DNA of 64,000 bases from Gyrodactylus bullatarudis (Eukaryota > Platyhelminthes > Monogenea > Gyrodactylidea > Gyrodactylidae), in assembly GCA_012064415.1 (NCBI GenBank), contig SSNU01000220.1, positions 62,001-126,000 of the forward strand, given 5' to 3'. Both the position numbers and the translations under genes were made by a program. The notes beneath the pieces were generated by a model. That model searched no databases, had not been told where the DNA came from, and was given only the letters and a program-made list of their open reading frames with translations. Shown one piece after another: positions 1-13,400 of the stretch (its first letter is position 1; each line of letters starts with the position of its first letter).

Positions 1-1062
1 GTTGTATCTTTGAATTCAAATATACGCTAATCTAAGCTGATTGATATGAAGCTGGGATTTTTTCATCAAGGAGTCCAGATTATGAGGCCAACTGAAGAAA
101 AAAATTATTTCAAGAATAAATTTTGAGTTTTAATTTTTCCGATTGAGAGAGCTATTGAAATTAATCAAGGGAACCCATTATAACCACTAAATTTTTGAAA
201 GTCATTTCTCAGCAGATCCTAAAATTGTTGGATTTAAACAAATCTTCATTATACTAGATCAAATATCCCCATGTCAGCTTTGAAGACAGCTTGGACCTTT
301 AAAAGAAGATTTTTATTTTCTGAAGAATATGTTTGGAAATAATTATTCCATCTTGGTATCATTAAATTCGTTACTTCATTTCTTATGTATAAACAAGAAC
401 ATGTGTCTTTTACTAGACAATTTTTCTCTAAAATCACAATATAATACAACCTGTGATCGTATAAGCCAGCCAATTGAATTGAATTCCATTAAAAATAGTA
501 TATTTATCTGTAAATTATTTAAAAATGACTTTTTTAATAACCAAAACTATAAATTTTTGTTTCTGCGTAAAAGAAATTCAGAACATTTTCCCAAGCCATT
601 CTTTAAAAAGGTGTAGCCGATCGATAATGAATTTGAACCATACCATCACATGTACTATGTATATCTAATCTTTTTTAAAGCACATTCTTTTTTATCTGCA
701 AGATTCTAACTGAATGTTGTATAAATTTCCTCCGGGGATAAACTTGTTCTGTCACAAATGAGATGCAATAAAAGTTTAATTCTTTCTTTCAGACAATTGC
801 AATTATGATTTTTTCAAATAAAATTGATAGATACTTTCCACTTTCACCCTTTCCTTCTTGCCTAGAAAACTGAATAAACACATCCAGTTGAAGTGCAAGA
901 CGTTGTACGTTCATATTCAATGCATTTGTGTAAAATAGGGTTTCTACATCACTTTTTTTCTCCCAAAACTTATCATCATTAGTCTAGGATATTCTATGCT
1001 GAAAGGAATACAATTTTGGATAACTTGGAAAATTCTGATGTATTCTCTTCTTTATATTCTAG
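1..1062. other. Upstream intron sequence, no exon seen
   Basis: AT-rich sequence before the first traced exon. Open stretches on either strand (around 249-616) have no recognisable protein similarity and look random. The exon at 1063 is entered in phase 0, so its upstream partner must be further 5'. Confidence 0.6.
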
Positions 1063-4000
1063 TTAACTGTGAAATTGGATGAGGTTCAACAAGGGGGCAT
1101 CCTAACAGAAAATTCAGCTCTCTTGCCAGAAAGAGGCATTCTCTACTTGGGCGGTAGTCCGAATCTCTTCAATGACAGTGGGGAGCGTGTACGTAATCCA
1201 TTCCTGGGCAATATTTCACAAGTAAGTTTGAATAATAAGAAAATCCCTTATTACAGTTATGATGAACTTGATAAAAATAATTCTTAATTCGTAAAGGTTC
1301 ATCTTATCATTGACAATAACGCCAATAGCCTAAGAAGAGAATTTGACTTGATTAAAATGACTACAGATCCAAATTGGAGAAGCATAGTTGTACCTAACGG
1401 CCATGTTGAATATCAAGTTGACATTAGTGCACCAGCTGATCATCGTAACTTGGTCATTGGGCCAACTGCCGGCTATGAACATCCCACTGACTCAATTTAC
1501 CAAAAGCAATCAGTTTATCTCGATGGCTCAAACCAGGCTGTTGTTCGTGCTAGCACATGGGATTTCGACAAGAGGCCATTCTTTGAAATTGAATTCAGAA
1601 CCCTTGAACCCGAAGGCATATTATTCTTTGTGTGAGTTTTCAAATAATAAATTAAACAAAACCTATTTTGTTTGCCAAACATAATTAATCATCATCTCTT
1701 TTTCTTCTAACTCAACCACAGTGGACCTGATGATCAACATACAGATTTTATTTGTGTTGAAATTTATGATGGAAACATTTACTTTGTTTATGGCATTCAA
1801 TATCACTACAGACATATTCAATTAAATCCGGATTCTGAGAAAGTTAACAATGGTAATGTACATCGTGTGTATGTTGAGAGGACTCCAGATAATAGACTTA
1901 TCGTGAGTTGTACACTCTCTTTTCAATGAAGCTTCTACATTTTTCACTCAAATATTTAAAAGAAGAAAATTACAATTTAATAATAGATGTGCTGTGAAAG
2001 GTTTGTTTGAACAAAAAAAGGTAGAAGAAAACTTTTCTTACAACAGGTTCAAGCGAAAATATAGTTGTGTAAACAAGAACATGTGTTGTTCAGACACTGA
2101 CATGCATATTTTTCAGATCATTTTATCGAAAATGTAGTAAACTATACTATTCTTACCTTGCTTAGATTGCCTGATAAATAAATGTCTGTTGGAGACTCTT
2201 GTGGATAACTCTACAATATGACCAGTAGCTATGAAATCTCATTTTTTCATCAAGGTATTTCAAATTTTCTAAAGTTTTTTTTACCGATTTGTGAAAAAAA
2301 CATGAATCGACAAAAGTTTGACTTTTGAGTCGGTTACCAAAAATCTTCAGAAAAATTAGATTTTTGTAAAAATCATAAATCTTATTGAGAATTGCTTTAG
2401 GTCATTATTTTCGGGAAAAATTTGAACAAAAAAGATTCAATTACTGTATTACCGTATACAGTATGATTAGAAATGCTTCTTTTGATAAATACAATACAAC
2501 TGTCTTAAAGTACAACGGGTTAAAGTTCAATCTGAAAGATACAAATCTCCAGTAATGTCTATTACTGGCAACATGGAGGTTTTAAATTAGCGGGAAATAT
2601 CTTCAAAATGCTAAAATATATATTTTTCCCCTTCTTTTAAATGTCATCCTGTTTGGGTAGGAACAAAAGTGCTTTTCTTAATTGATCATATTTTTTCTTA
2701 CCTTTCAAGACCAAATTCAATGGAAGAGATGTCGATGTTGATCAAAAGGATAACATACACGTCTTGAAATTCTCGACATACACCTACTTTGGAAGTATCG
2801 ATCAACCTGGCCGTCTACCCTGGTATGTTTGGGCAAGGAAAAACTTTGCTGGATGCATTCTCAGTGTTAGAATTGGAGAGAATAATTTCCTGGATTTCAC
2901 TTTGTAAGTTTTCTGAGAATCTTCTTCATATACGATAGAGAGAAATAAATAGACGCAATCATGAAATCAATATTTTGAAAAAAAGCCTGTACTTTTAAGG
3001 AATATGACGATCATTTTTTAATAATACAGGGAAGTAGGTACACTACATTAGGCTATAATCTTTTTATATATTATGTAGCTCTAGGAATTGCTTCTACCAC
3101 ATTTATTCTCCATAGTTTCTTGTGTTTCCGTCTCGATATGTAAACAGCCGCAAACATATTTTTTTCTCTCTTGCAGAAATAAATTTATACATTTTTGGTT
3201 AGCTACTAAATTTTCTTGGTTAAGAATAAATATCTTTTAGCCGAGATCTAATTTCACACAAGTGCTATCGGTGCTTAGTAATCAGGATCGAGAATCTTAT
3301 TAATATTTCGAATGGTCTTAGATGACATTGTTTTCTCTTAAGCCTTTGATGTTTGAAGCTGGTAAATTTTAGTCCTGCATTTGAAATTCCATTATAAGTG
3401 CATTTGCAATAAATTTAGACAAAAATATAATAAATAAAAATCTAGTTATAAAAATGAAAGAATGATTCTAATCTAAATCTTTGTCTGAGAACTAATGGTT
3501 CAATCAATCTTCATTTTTTCGTTTGTTCTTTCTCCATTATCAATGTCATTAATGAAAAATTTTCACATTCTAATTCAAAAGGCCTTTCAACCTGTTTCAC
3601 CCTCATACTTGTGGTTTCGGCATTAGGTACTGATGTCGAAATAAATTTGGTTTCCTGAGACTGTTCTGGCTCAGATTCAAATGAAAACGTTGAAAAATTT
3701 TATCAATACTGAATAAATCGATAATTGCTCATAAAATAGATAATGTAGCATTGAGAAATTTTTCTCAGATTTTATTTCACTTGCGTAATCTTATTTTTCT
3801 TTATCTTTAACTGCCTTTTTGCATCATGGATCATTTAAGGTTTACGTAATAATTTAACTAATCTCGTTAAAAACTTATCATCTTCATCATATATGCAACC
3901 GTATCATAATAAAAATTTATACAGATCTAAGTTTAATTGTTTGTGTTGTAAGCTTATATAAATAAATATTCTGTAATATACAATATTTTTACTTTTTTGG

Positions 4001-7000
4001 AATGTAATCCAGTCTAAGAGACACAAATTAGAAATAAATCCATCCATAAGGCTTAGTATGTATCAAATAGAAAGATGAAGCACGATCAACTGAAACTCTA
4101 TCGAATGGAAAAAGCTATTTTAACCTGCATAAGATAGACACACTGTGTCTATTCACGTTTCATACGAATAGGTATTTTTTGTCTTTTATTCTTTCTAATA
4201 AAATTGTTATATCTTTTTTTTGGAAATTCACATGTATCAATTATGTAGTAGCAAGTATATATTTCTGTCATTTTATTCTAATTTTTTATTTTGTCCATAA
4301 TTCAAATGCATATAACAAATAGCCATTAGAGTTGAGGGAAAAGCAAAATTTCCCTCAGGTTTTGGCTCATTTAACGAAGTAATTATTTTTTCTCTTTCAT
4401 ACATAATCACATAAATAAATATATCTTAATTATCTTTTCATCTATGCCTCTCCCATCTCAATGAAACAGGATCGTGTAGGTAGTTTGTGAATAATAACTT
4501 GGCTGCTAAAATATCTCTTTTATGTTGGATCATGTTTTGATAATTTGTATTCTCATATATTTTTGAAAATTTTCATTTAATCATACATACGTCTATAACC
4601 AATTGTCATTGTTATTTTATATTATTGGATAAGATTTGTCCATGTGTGTTGCAATTATTCATGGATTTTGCTATTTTTGATTAGATTCTAATAGAATAAA
4701 CAAATGATCAAGCTCTCGGCTCACTTAGCATTCTCTTGATGAGATAAATAGAGGGAATTTTTGAATGAATGTAGTAAAACTTATTACATTAATTCAGGTT
4801 GTATTTTCATTATTTTTTCAAAATTTTTTAATCAAACGAGATTCTATCTTATAAACTAAATTTTACTATTTACCATGGGAGTCTGTAAAATCTTGACAAT
4901 TTTTTATCTACATTATTATAACCATTTAAAAATAATCTATTTCTATGTGCTCTGTATTATTAAGGAATTTTTAGGAAATATAATTTGTATTTATATTAAT
5001 GTTTCATGTGATTCTATATATTCGATTTTCTATCCTGGAGAATTCATAGTGTTTGTTCATCAATTTTATTAGATAATTGAAAAAATATTGAATTTTAAAT
5101 AATTTGAACTACTCAAATATCAATACAATCTTATCTCTTTTCTCGATGAAATATTTCATATGATTTGAGAGAAATTTCTTTATGTCTGTCATGACTTTCT
5201 GAAGGAAATCAATTTGCTTGTATTATGAAATGTTTCACCAGAAAAAGATAACTTTTTAAGATACTGCCTGCGAGTTATTCATCATGCTTTATGAAATTAT
5301 TTAAAAAAACAGTTATCAGCTAAAGATAGACATTAATTGACACGGATAACCCGCGTTTAGTCATTCAAGCTTTCAATTCACATACTTTGCATGATATTTT
5401 GTTTTTCTTCTCAATTGAAATCGTAGATTGAATCTTTCAAGATCATCCAATGCGGGTTGTAACTCATTACTTTATTATTTCTTTCGATTAGAAAAGTTTA
5501 AAAGATCAAAATATGAAAAAAAACTCAGAGAAATTCATGCTAGACATAGATTTTGTTTGCAAGTTTAATTTTTTCTTTAATTTGGAAAAACAGAAAAGAA
5601 AAAATACATATAATTAAGGAAATGTACATATATGAATTTTTAAAACGTATTATATAATTTGTGAGAATTATTTGTTTGGCTAGCGACATGCTTTATACAT
5701 GTTTTGTTATTGAATTTAAACAGGAAAAGCTTCGAGAAAATTGATCGTTTGCCCCTTTTAGAATTATGAACCAGCATAATGATGCAACAACTGGGGTCTA
5801 TCTAGAATGTAAAATTCCAAAGAGAATTTGTACTCAGAGATTTTGCGGAGCTGGCCAATGTTATGACAGATCAGAGCCATTTTACAAAGATCATGAACGT
5901 TTCTCTTGTGACTGCAGTTCAACTGATCAGACATATAAGCCAACTACTAGCATCCTCAAATCCGAAAAATGCGCAAGAAGTAAGAGTTTTTAATTAATTA
6001 AAACTTAATTTTTGCGCCAAAAATTTTGATATATTTATATATAAAAATCATAGATTTCTAACTTTATATGAACGAAATTTGATATGAAAACAATATAATT
6101 AGGTGCTCCTATTCTACAATTTGACGGAAAATCTTCAAGACTGATTGAATTTGAAAATGTCAAGAAGACCCATACTGATGATTTCAGGCTGCAGTTCAAG
6201 ACTTCTGAGCCGAATGCTCCCCTATTCCACACTTACTCACCGAACGCAAATCAATACTTTAAGGTTGACCTTTACAATGGCAAGATTAAAATTCACACCA
6301 ACATGAATCGAGGCATGGATGATCCTGGTGATAAAGTACGTTCTCAATTCTAATTTACTGAACCATTTAAAAATATTTTCATTCAAGTTGAGTCTAATTA
6401 GTTATGAAGGAAGAAAAATATTTGAGCTATTACCTTACAAATATTACCTCTTCTTTCACAATCATTTATAATTTTATTAGACCTTTTTTGTAGACTTAGT
6501 TTCTTTCAAGATTATAAAGGAACGGTCTAGATTCATTCATGATCTATCAACTTTACTAGTAAAACTACAGTATCTCCAACATTAGAGTTATATCAGCCTA
6601 TTTAGTTTTATCTATAACAATCATTAATATAACTTTAAACTAATGAATGATTTATATATATATATCACACAACACAAAATAGTATGTTGTAAGTTAACCA
6701 TAAATACATATATATTTTCGAATTGTACTATATATATTAGCTGAGCATTTATTTTGTGATATTTTTACTTTCTCTCGAAAATCCATCGTCTCCCTGGAAA
6801 ATAATCTTTATCTTGTGCTGAGAAAGTTGAAACACCAACTTCATTTCATTCCTACACATTGATTTTCTCCCATTAGAATTTCTCTTTATTCTTTATTCAC
6901 ATTTCGAACCAAAGCTGGTTTACAAGTAGTCATCACTGACTTTAAGCAGAATTTTCACAAAAGCTCATGAATCATATTTTTGCTAGTTAGATCCAGTATT

Positions 7001-10000
7001 ACTCCTTTACTCTGATTGGACAGACTTTGTCAAGAAAACCTGCACTAGAGATTAAGTTACTAAAAATAAGCCTAGCACCGTTTTGTAAATACCACTGTCA
7101 GTAGGAAACTTTTGGTTCAGACAAAGTGAATAAATTCTAAAGGGAAATTACCTTTATATTTGTTTAAATATATCTTTCTCTTCATCCGTTATTTCATTCA
7201 ATCATATTTATATCTACTGTTCATCATTTTTAGCTTAAATTTTCCAAATGATACTCTGCCATAAAATTGAAAACATAATTTAAATGGAACATGAATTAAG
7301 AAAATTTATAGAAAATTTATTTATCATTATTTAAATTAAAATGTTTGATTAATTTTTTCCCCTGAATTTTTGAAAATTTATTGACCTAACTGATCAGATA
7401 ATTTTTTCAATCACTAATAAATTCACCCCAGGTTGAGGATTATTATGATCCTGGACGGGTAAATCCATGTTCTGCCTACCACTGGTACTGGGGCAAATAT
7501 GTTTGTGCTGAAGAAATTGTGAGATTTCAAAGAAAAGTGTGAAGTTTTCATTAAACTTAGTTAAACAAGTCTTCAACTAACTTGCTTGAAAATATGCCTT
7601 CTATAGTACTATAGTATAGAATATGATGCTTCGTATTCCGGGTTTGATCTAATAATCTCTGTTTCCTATTTCGTTTCAAAACAAATCTACATGAAATTAC
7701 ATTCAAATTATATATGTTTTTTATTTACTTTTACAATACATTATTGAACTACTCTATATTCTGACTGGATTTGAATAAAAACCAATAATAATACATTAAA
7801 TTTGTATCCTCTATCCTCGAATAAACCTTTGGCCGAAATTCCAGGTACAAATTTAATTATGTATCTGAAATATTTGGCCAATGTTGATATACAGAATATT
7901 ATATATAACTACAAATTGATTGAAAAATTTATAACACTCCCATTTTTTCTAAATCAATATAACCTTTTATAGTCTTGGAGAAATCTAAATTTTCTTAAAA
8001 ACTAAGAATCATTCTAATGTCTAGAAATTATTCATCTCATTCTTCAAAGTCCATTATGAGCAATTATGAAGCATTTAGTTTGTATTATTGAAGAAGTGCA
8101 CAAACTTTTATTTTTGTAGTTAGAAGAAGTAGCTTGTCGATATTTCCCGAGATTGTTCTATCTAACAGATGAATTCTGCTGTAGAATAGTTGATAATCTT
8201 ACTTTAGCCATCTTATTTTCGTGTGCCCTTTTTCTGTTGAGAAGGAAAAAATATTTCTGATTATAATTTCTTGTTTTGAAATAAATAAATGATTTTTGAA
8301 AATTTATTTCCATTTTCAAGAGAATACTATCACTGAGTTATCTTCCAGCATGTTGGCTCTCTTTATAAATTTACACAAAATTATTATTGAATTAAATTTC
8401 AAAAAGTATTCCAAAAATACATTTGCATGGTAATTACTGAAAAATTTCTTTATTTTCATTTATAATGTGGGAGATCTGTCTCTCATGTTACTTGTTTGTT
8501 AAGGGTGAAACATTTGTACATGATAATAAACAATGACCTTTTTTTAGCTTTTCAGTCTGGAGGAATCTCCCGTCCTCTCAGATAACCAGTGGCATGTCCT
8601 CAAAGTGAATCGAAGAGCTCAATACTTGACAATTGATGTAGATGATCGATATTCCAAAGTTGGTGAGTTGTCAATATTTAAACATCAATCCTAGTTTTAT
8701 TGTGTGTGTCTTCTCTCATACAAAAAACTTGTCTTGATTATTATAGACAGAAATAGTTTCAAAGATGTAAAAAAACGATTCAACCATGGACTGGGCAAGT
8801 GAAATAATATCCTTCAGAATATCACGTTACGTGTGTTTTTTCACGTTTCACAAACATCATTCAATGAGATTTTATTTATAAGAGTTTCGATCTACTTGTG
8901 AGTAGATGTTTGTTTTAATTAGAAGATCTCAAGTTCTCTTTTAGGGTTACTGATCTAAAAGCATTTCTATACCCCACGGAAGAATTTATCTCAAGGCAGG
9001 CTGAATACTTTACTTTTTTTTAAATGGTGTGCTTATTGATTTATGTATCAAGTTACTTGACTCAAATTGTTTTGAGTAAAATGTTTAAGCTTTTCAATAT
9101 GTATATTCAGTGGAATGTTGTATGATAATTTATATTCATTTTTCAAATTTTCATAAATTATCTAATCCGTGTAGGAGAAATCCCTATCAAGGATGGAAGA
9201 AACTTCAATTTGATTGCTCAGTATCTATTTCTGGGCTCTGAGGCACCTAACTACTTCAACAATTTCAACATACAAGACTTTACAGACTATGATAAAGTGG
9301 ATAGTTCAAAAATTTTCTTCAAAGGTGAAATGAGAAACTTCTACTGGAATGAGTATGATTTATCCGGCAATCCGAATATGAATCGAGTATACTCAACTCA
9401 CGAGGTAGCTCCGAAATTCAAGCCGCCAAGTTTGCCTCCATTCAGAGGAGCACCAAACTATTTTTTCACTGCTACAGCAAAACTCATTTCAGTGCCCATC
9501 CTCAGACGAATTGACTTGGAGAATTTGGGCGACACATTCATGTTCCATTTTAAAACGAAATATGATGGAAATATAATTCATGTACGTTATGTTTACATGT
9601 AGAAAGTATTAGAGAAAGTCTATCATTAGTTTTCTATGTTATCAGGTGCAAGTTGGTCAATGTTCTTGATTTAACCATTGCTTCAAATTAATTAATATTG
9701 CTTCTCTTTATGCCTGTTGACTAAAAACTTCTTAATAAAATCAAAGATGAACATCTTTAATCCTAAAATTATGTTTTAACAATGAGAAAAAACCCTCTAA
9801 ATATTCAACAAGAAGCCATATTATTATCGTTTAATTTAATGATCACATTTGTTTTTAGATGATTGACGAAGCTCATCGGGAACTTCCAGAGTTTGCAGTT
9901 ATCCTCTTAGATGATAAATTATATTTTGTTTACAACTTTGGAAATGAAAAGGGTGTCTATCAATGGAAAGATAATCAGGATTTCTCAGACAACCAATGGC

Positions 10001-10407
10001 ACAGACTTGCAATAAGCTTAAACAGAAGAGACGGCCAAATTGTTATGTCTGCAGATAACAGAGAGCCCCAAGTATGTTGGAAAGATTGAGCAAAACTATG
10101 ATAATCTAAAATCCTTTTATTCTACAGTATATCGATAAAAATTTCAACTTTGATAATCTCGGAACACTGAAGATGAGTGTGGCTGGTGTTGCAGATTCTA
10201 CATGGCGAGGTATTTTTGAAGTCCTTAGAATGCACTATCCATCCTCAAAGATAATGCACTACACACAAAGATCTCCCCCCTTTACTGGCTGCGTTGGTGG
10301 TCTATTATTCAAGAGTGAGCAGTTCTCCTCCGATTGGCTCCAGGTTTATTCCAACGACTTGTCACCATCACCTTCAAGCAACGATATTATTCCTGGAAAA
10401 TGTCTTG
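1063..10407 (+). CDS. Exons for the LamG-rich part of the ectodomain
   Basis: Exons are 1063-1221, 1297-1631, 1722-1902, 2710-2903, 5762-5979, 6103-6335, 8548-8662, 9175-9581, 9859-10071 and 10128-10407. They encode the end of one LamG domain (ending in GNISQ), a complete LamG closing with a single Cys in FAGCILSVRIG, and an unusual EGF-like module with six Cys (exon 5762-5979). Two more LamG domains follow, recognisable by DNQWHVLKVNR, DNQWHRLAISLNR and FTGCVGGLLF. All ten junctions keep the frame. LamG domains of this family bind extracellular partners, often with calcium; I cannot assign ligands. The first exon is phase 0 at its 5' end, so coding continues upstream, but 1-1062 shows no convincing exon. 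The introns at 2904-5761 and 6336-8547 are by far the longest here. Confidence 0.85.
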
Positions 10408-13400
10408 GTTAGTTTATTCTTTTTACAATCAACTTTCGATTTCAATTTTTCATTTTAAATAAATTTGATTTATCTTTTTCATCATAATTATATGAAAAGA
10501 AATACGAAATTATCATTCAAATAATACTTTATTATCATTCTTCTTCAAGATCAACGTAAGAAGTTTATCAAAAATACTGGGAAAACTTACAATAATTAAG
10601 CACACTATCCCCCCTCCACACCAAAATGAAAAATCTTCTCTTATCTATGAATCTCAACTCTCTTGTAAATCCAATGTAGTCGTCCGATATATGAATCATT
10701 CTTGCAAGTGAAGAAATTTAGTTTGAATAATCTGCAATCTCAATTCTCCGACAATATTGGTTCTTCTGTAATGAGGATTTTCTTCATTCTAGTCTAAGCT
10801 CAAAGTTAATATTCAATTTCGGATTCAGTGCTCAGTTTTCATTTCACTAACATTTCCATTAAAACTTTTAATTTAAAAGTATCATCATTGCCAATTTCAA
10901 GAGTCGCATGAGTTTGCCTCTTTTTTAAGTTTTTTTGGGTACTAAGAATTTGATTTTATGCCTACTATTGTTGAGAACATGGTTAAAAACAAGTTTTTTA
11001 TAATCATTCCTTAGCACACTGTTTTTATGTTTTTTGATTCTTTTCTTGATTCTGATGGCGGAGAGTTTTATTACAAAACTAACTTTTAATAATATCTAAG
11101 GGAAAGTATTGCATTCTATTCAAACTAAAATTCTCCAATCAGATTACCAAACCCCTCAAACTATCCGTTTCTATACTGTATTCTCTATTCTTTGCACTCT
11201 TTATCTATTGTATCTTCCAAAGATCAAAAGATATGTAGTTATGGCATGTGCAGATTAGCTCAGTTTATTACATCTCTAAATATATTTTAGCTAAACAAAG
11301 AACAACAACAAATCAATAATTTATCCTATATTTTTATATACTATACTATATATTAGTTGCATGGACTATGAAAGAGTATAAACCTCTAAAGATATTCTCT
11401 TTTTCTCTGCAGTTATTAACTGAATAAATATCTAGCAAATTATCTCTAAATTCAAAATGAGGATGTTAATTTACTTTACTGAGATGTGGTGTTGCGTCGT
11501 AGAAAAAACAAAAGAAAGTTACATATAGCTCAAACTTATTAATATCAACAAATACTGCATGTATCCTTCTAGAAAAGATTTTCCAATTAATTAAACCAAA
11601 AATTTTTAAAAGCCTAGTTATTTTGTTCATTCTTGTCATTTAGATGTGGACAGATGTACTCCAGAGATTTGTAACCACGGCCAGTGTGAAGAAAATTCTC
11701 ATGATCATACAATAACATGCCGGTGTCAGCCAGGCTATTATGGATCTAGATGTGAAAATCGAGGAGAAACCTGTTACCAGGGCTTCTGTCAAAATGATGG
11801 TGAATGTACGATAATAAATACTCGTAGAAGTTGTGATTGTCGAAATACTGGATTTACTGGCCCTAGATGTGAAAGGTCGCCATGTGATGAAAACTATTGT
11901 GGCCATGGCAAGTGTACCATGATTGGGAAACGCCCACAATGCGAATGTTATGGTAGCGGATATACTGGAGATAGATGTGAGGTTCATATATGTCGTCCGG
12001 GAATCTGTGGTGCTGGAACATGTCGTGTTTCTCTATCTAATCAGCCTGAATGTGATTGCTATGGAACAGGCTTCAAGGGAGCTAGATGTGATATTCCTCT
12101 TTGTAAGCCTAACCCATGCAAGAACGGAGGGATTTGTCAAATTAGCGGAAATGATGAAGTTTGTGATTGCAAAGGAACCGGATACAAAGGCCAATATTGC
12201 GTGGAGCCAACTTGTGAAAATAATCATAACTATTGTCTGAATAGAGGCATTTGTCGAGTTGATCCCTACAAGAACGCATTAGTCTGTGATTGCCAGAACA
12301 CTGGTTATACTGGTCAACGATGTCAGGTGAGCTTTATATCCTATTGTTATGCTATTTAAAACATTTGATTACACTTATCCTCATTTTTTATTACATATAT
12401 AACGGAAATTTAATCTGATAGCATCCGATCGTCGAAGTACGTAAGATTCATTCCCCTTATTATTTCAATAAACCTTATTGTGCAGAACAATTCTTGCGAT
12501 TAATGTTGATTTAATTACATTTTGTTTCTTTTCAAAATTAAAAAAAAATAACAAAAGCATTCAGAGATGATTAAAAAAGCTGAAATTCTTCAAGGGATAA
12601 CTCTAAAAATGATGAAATTGGTAAAAGTACAACAAATGTTTTATTATTTCCCTTTGGAAGTTTCTACAACCCTTTATCTGTTTCTATCTATTTATCGAGT
12701 ATTACTGTAGTAAAAAAGTTTGATAAATTATCTCCAGGAAACACACTGAATTTATTCGATTTTCATTCATTTTTATTCGAAAATTTCTCATTTTTAGGCT
12801 TATCCCTTTTTGCATGATTCTTCAAGATGAATTCGCACTTCCTGCAACTTGTTTAACGACTATATTTCTTTTGATTCACTATACTAATATTAATTTTAAT
12901 GAAAAATCTAAAGTGTTTATGCTTTGCAAAGATGTAAACTTTTGAAACACTAGACAGAATATTGAATTGAAAAATTTGGATGTAAAAAATTAGCTCATTG
13001 GTTGTAAAAAATTTAGATTAATCCCTGTGATAATATGAGGTGTTATAATGGAGGAAGATGTTTGTCTCGAGATGGCAGGGCTCAGTGTGATTGTTCCGGA
13101 ACTGGATTCCAAGGTCCCCTTTGCGAGATGTCTGTATGCTCTCAATCAAAATGTGTCAATGGTGTCTGTGAGGTTAGAAATGGATCCCCATCTTGTCGCT
13201 GCAATCAAGGTTACCGTGGCATCTACTGTTCAGAGGAAGATTGCTTCAATGGATTCTGTATGAATGGAGGCAACTGTTATGTTTTTGGCTCTAGGAGACA
13301 ATGTGAATGTCCAATGACCTTTGAGGGTCCCAGATGTGAACATCAGAAGCAATGCAAGCCTGACTATTGCTTACACGGGAGATGTCGTGTAATGAGCAAT

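Noticed and set aside
11640..11987. Minus-strand open frame of 115 codons opposite the EGF exons
   Set aside because: Complement of Cys-rich EGF coding sequence; the plus-strand EGF pattern is unambiguous.
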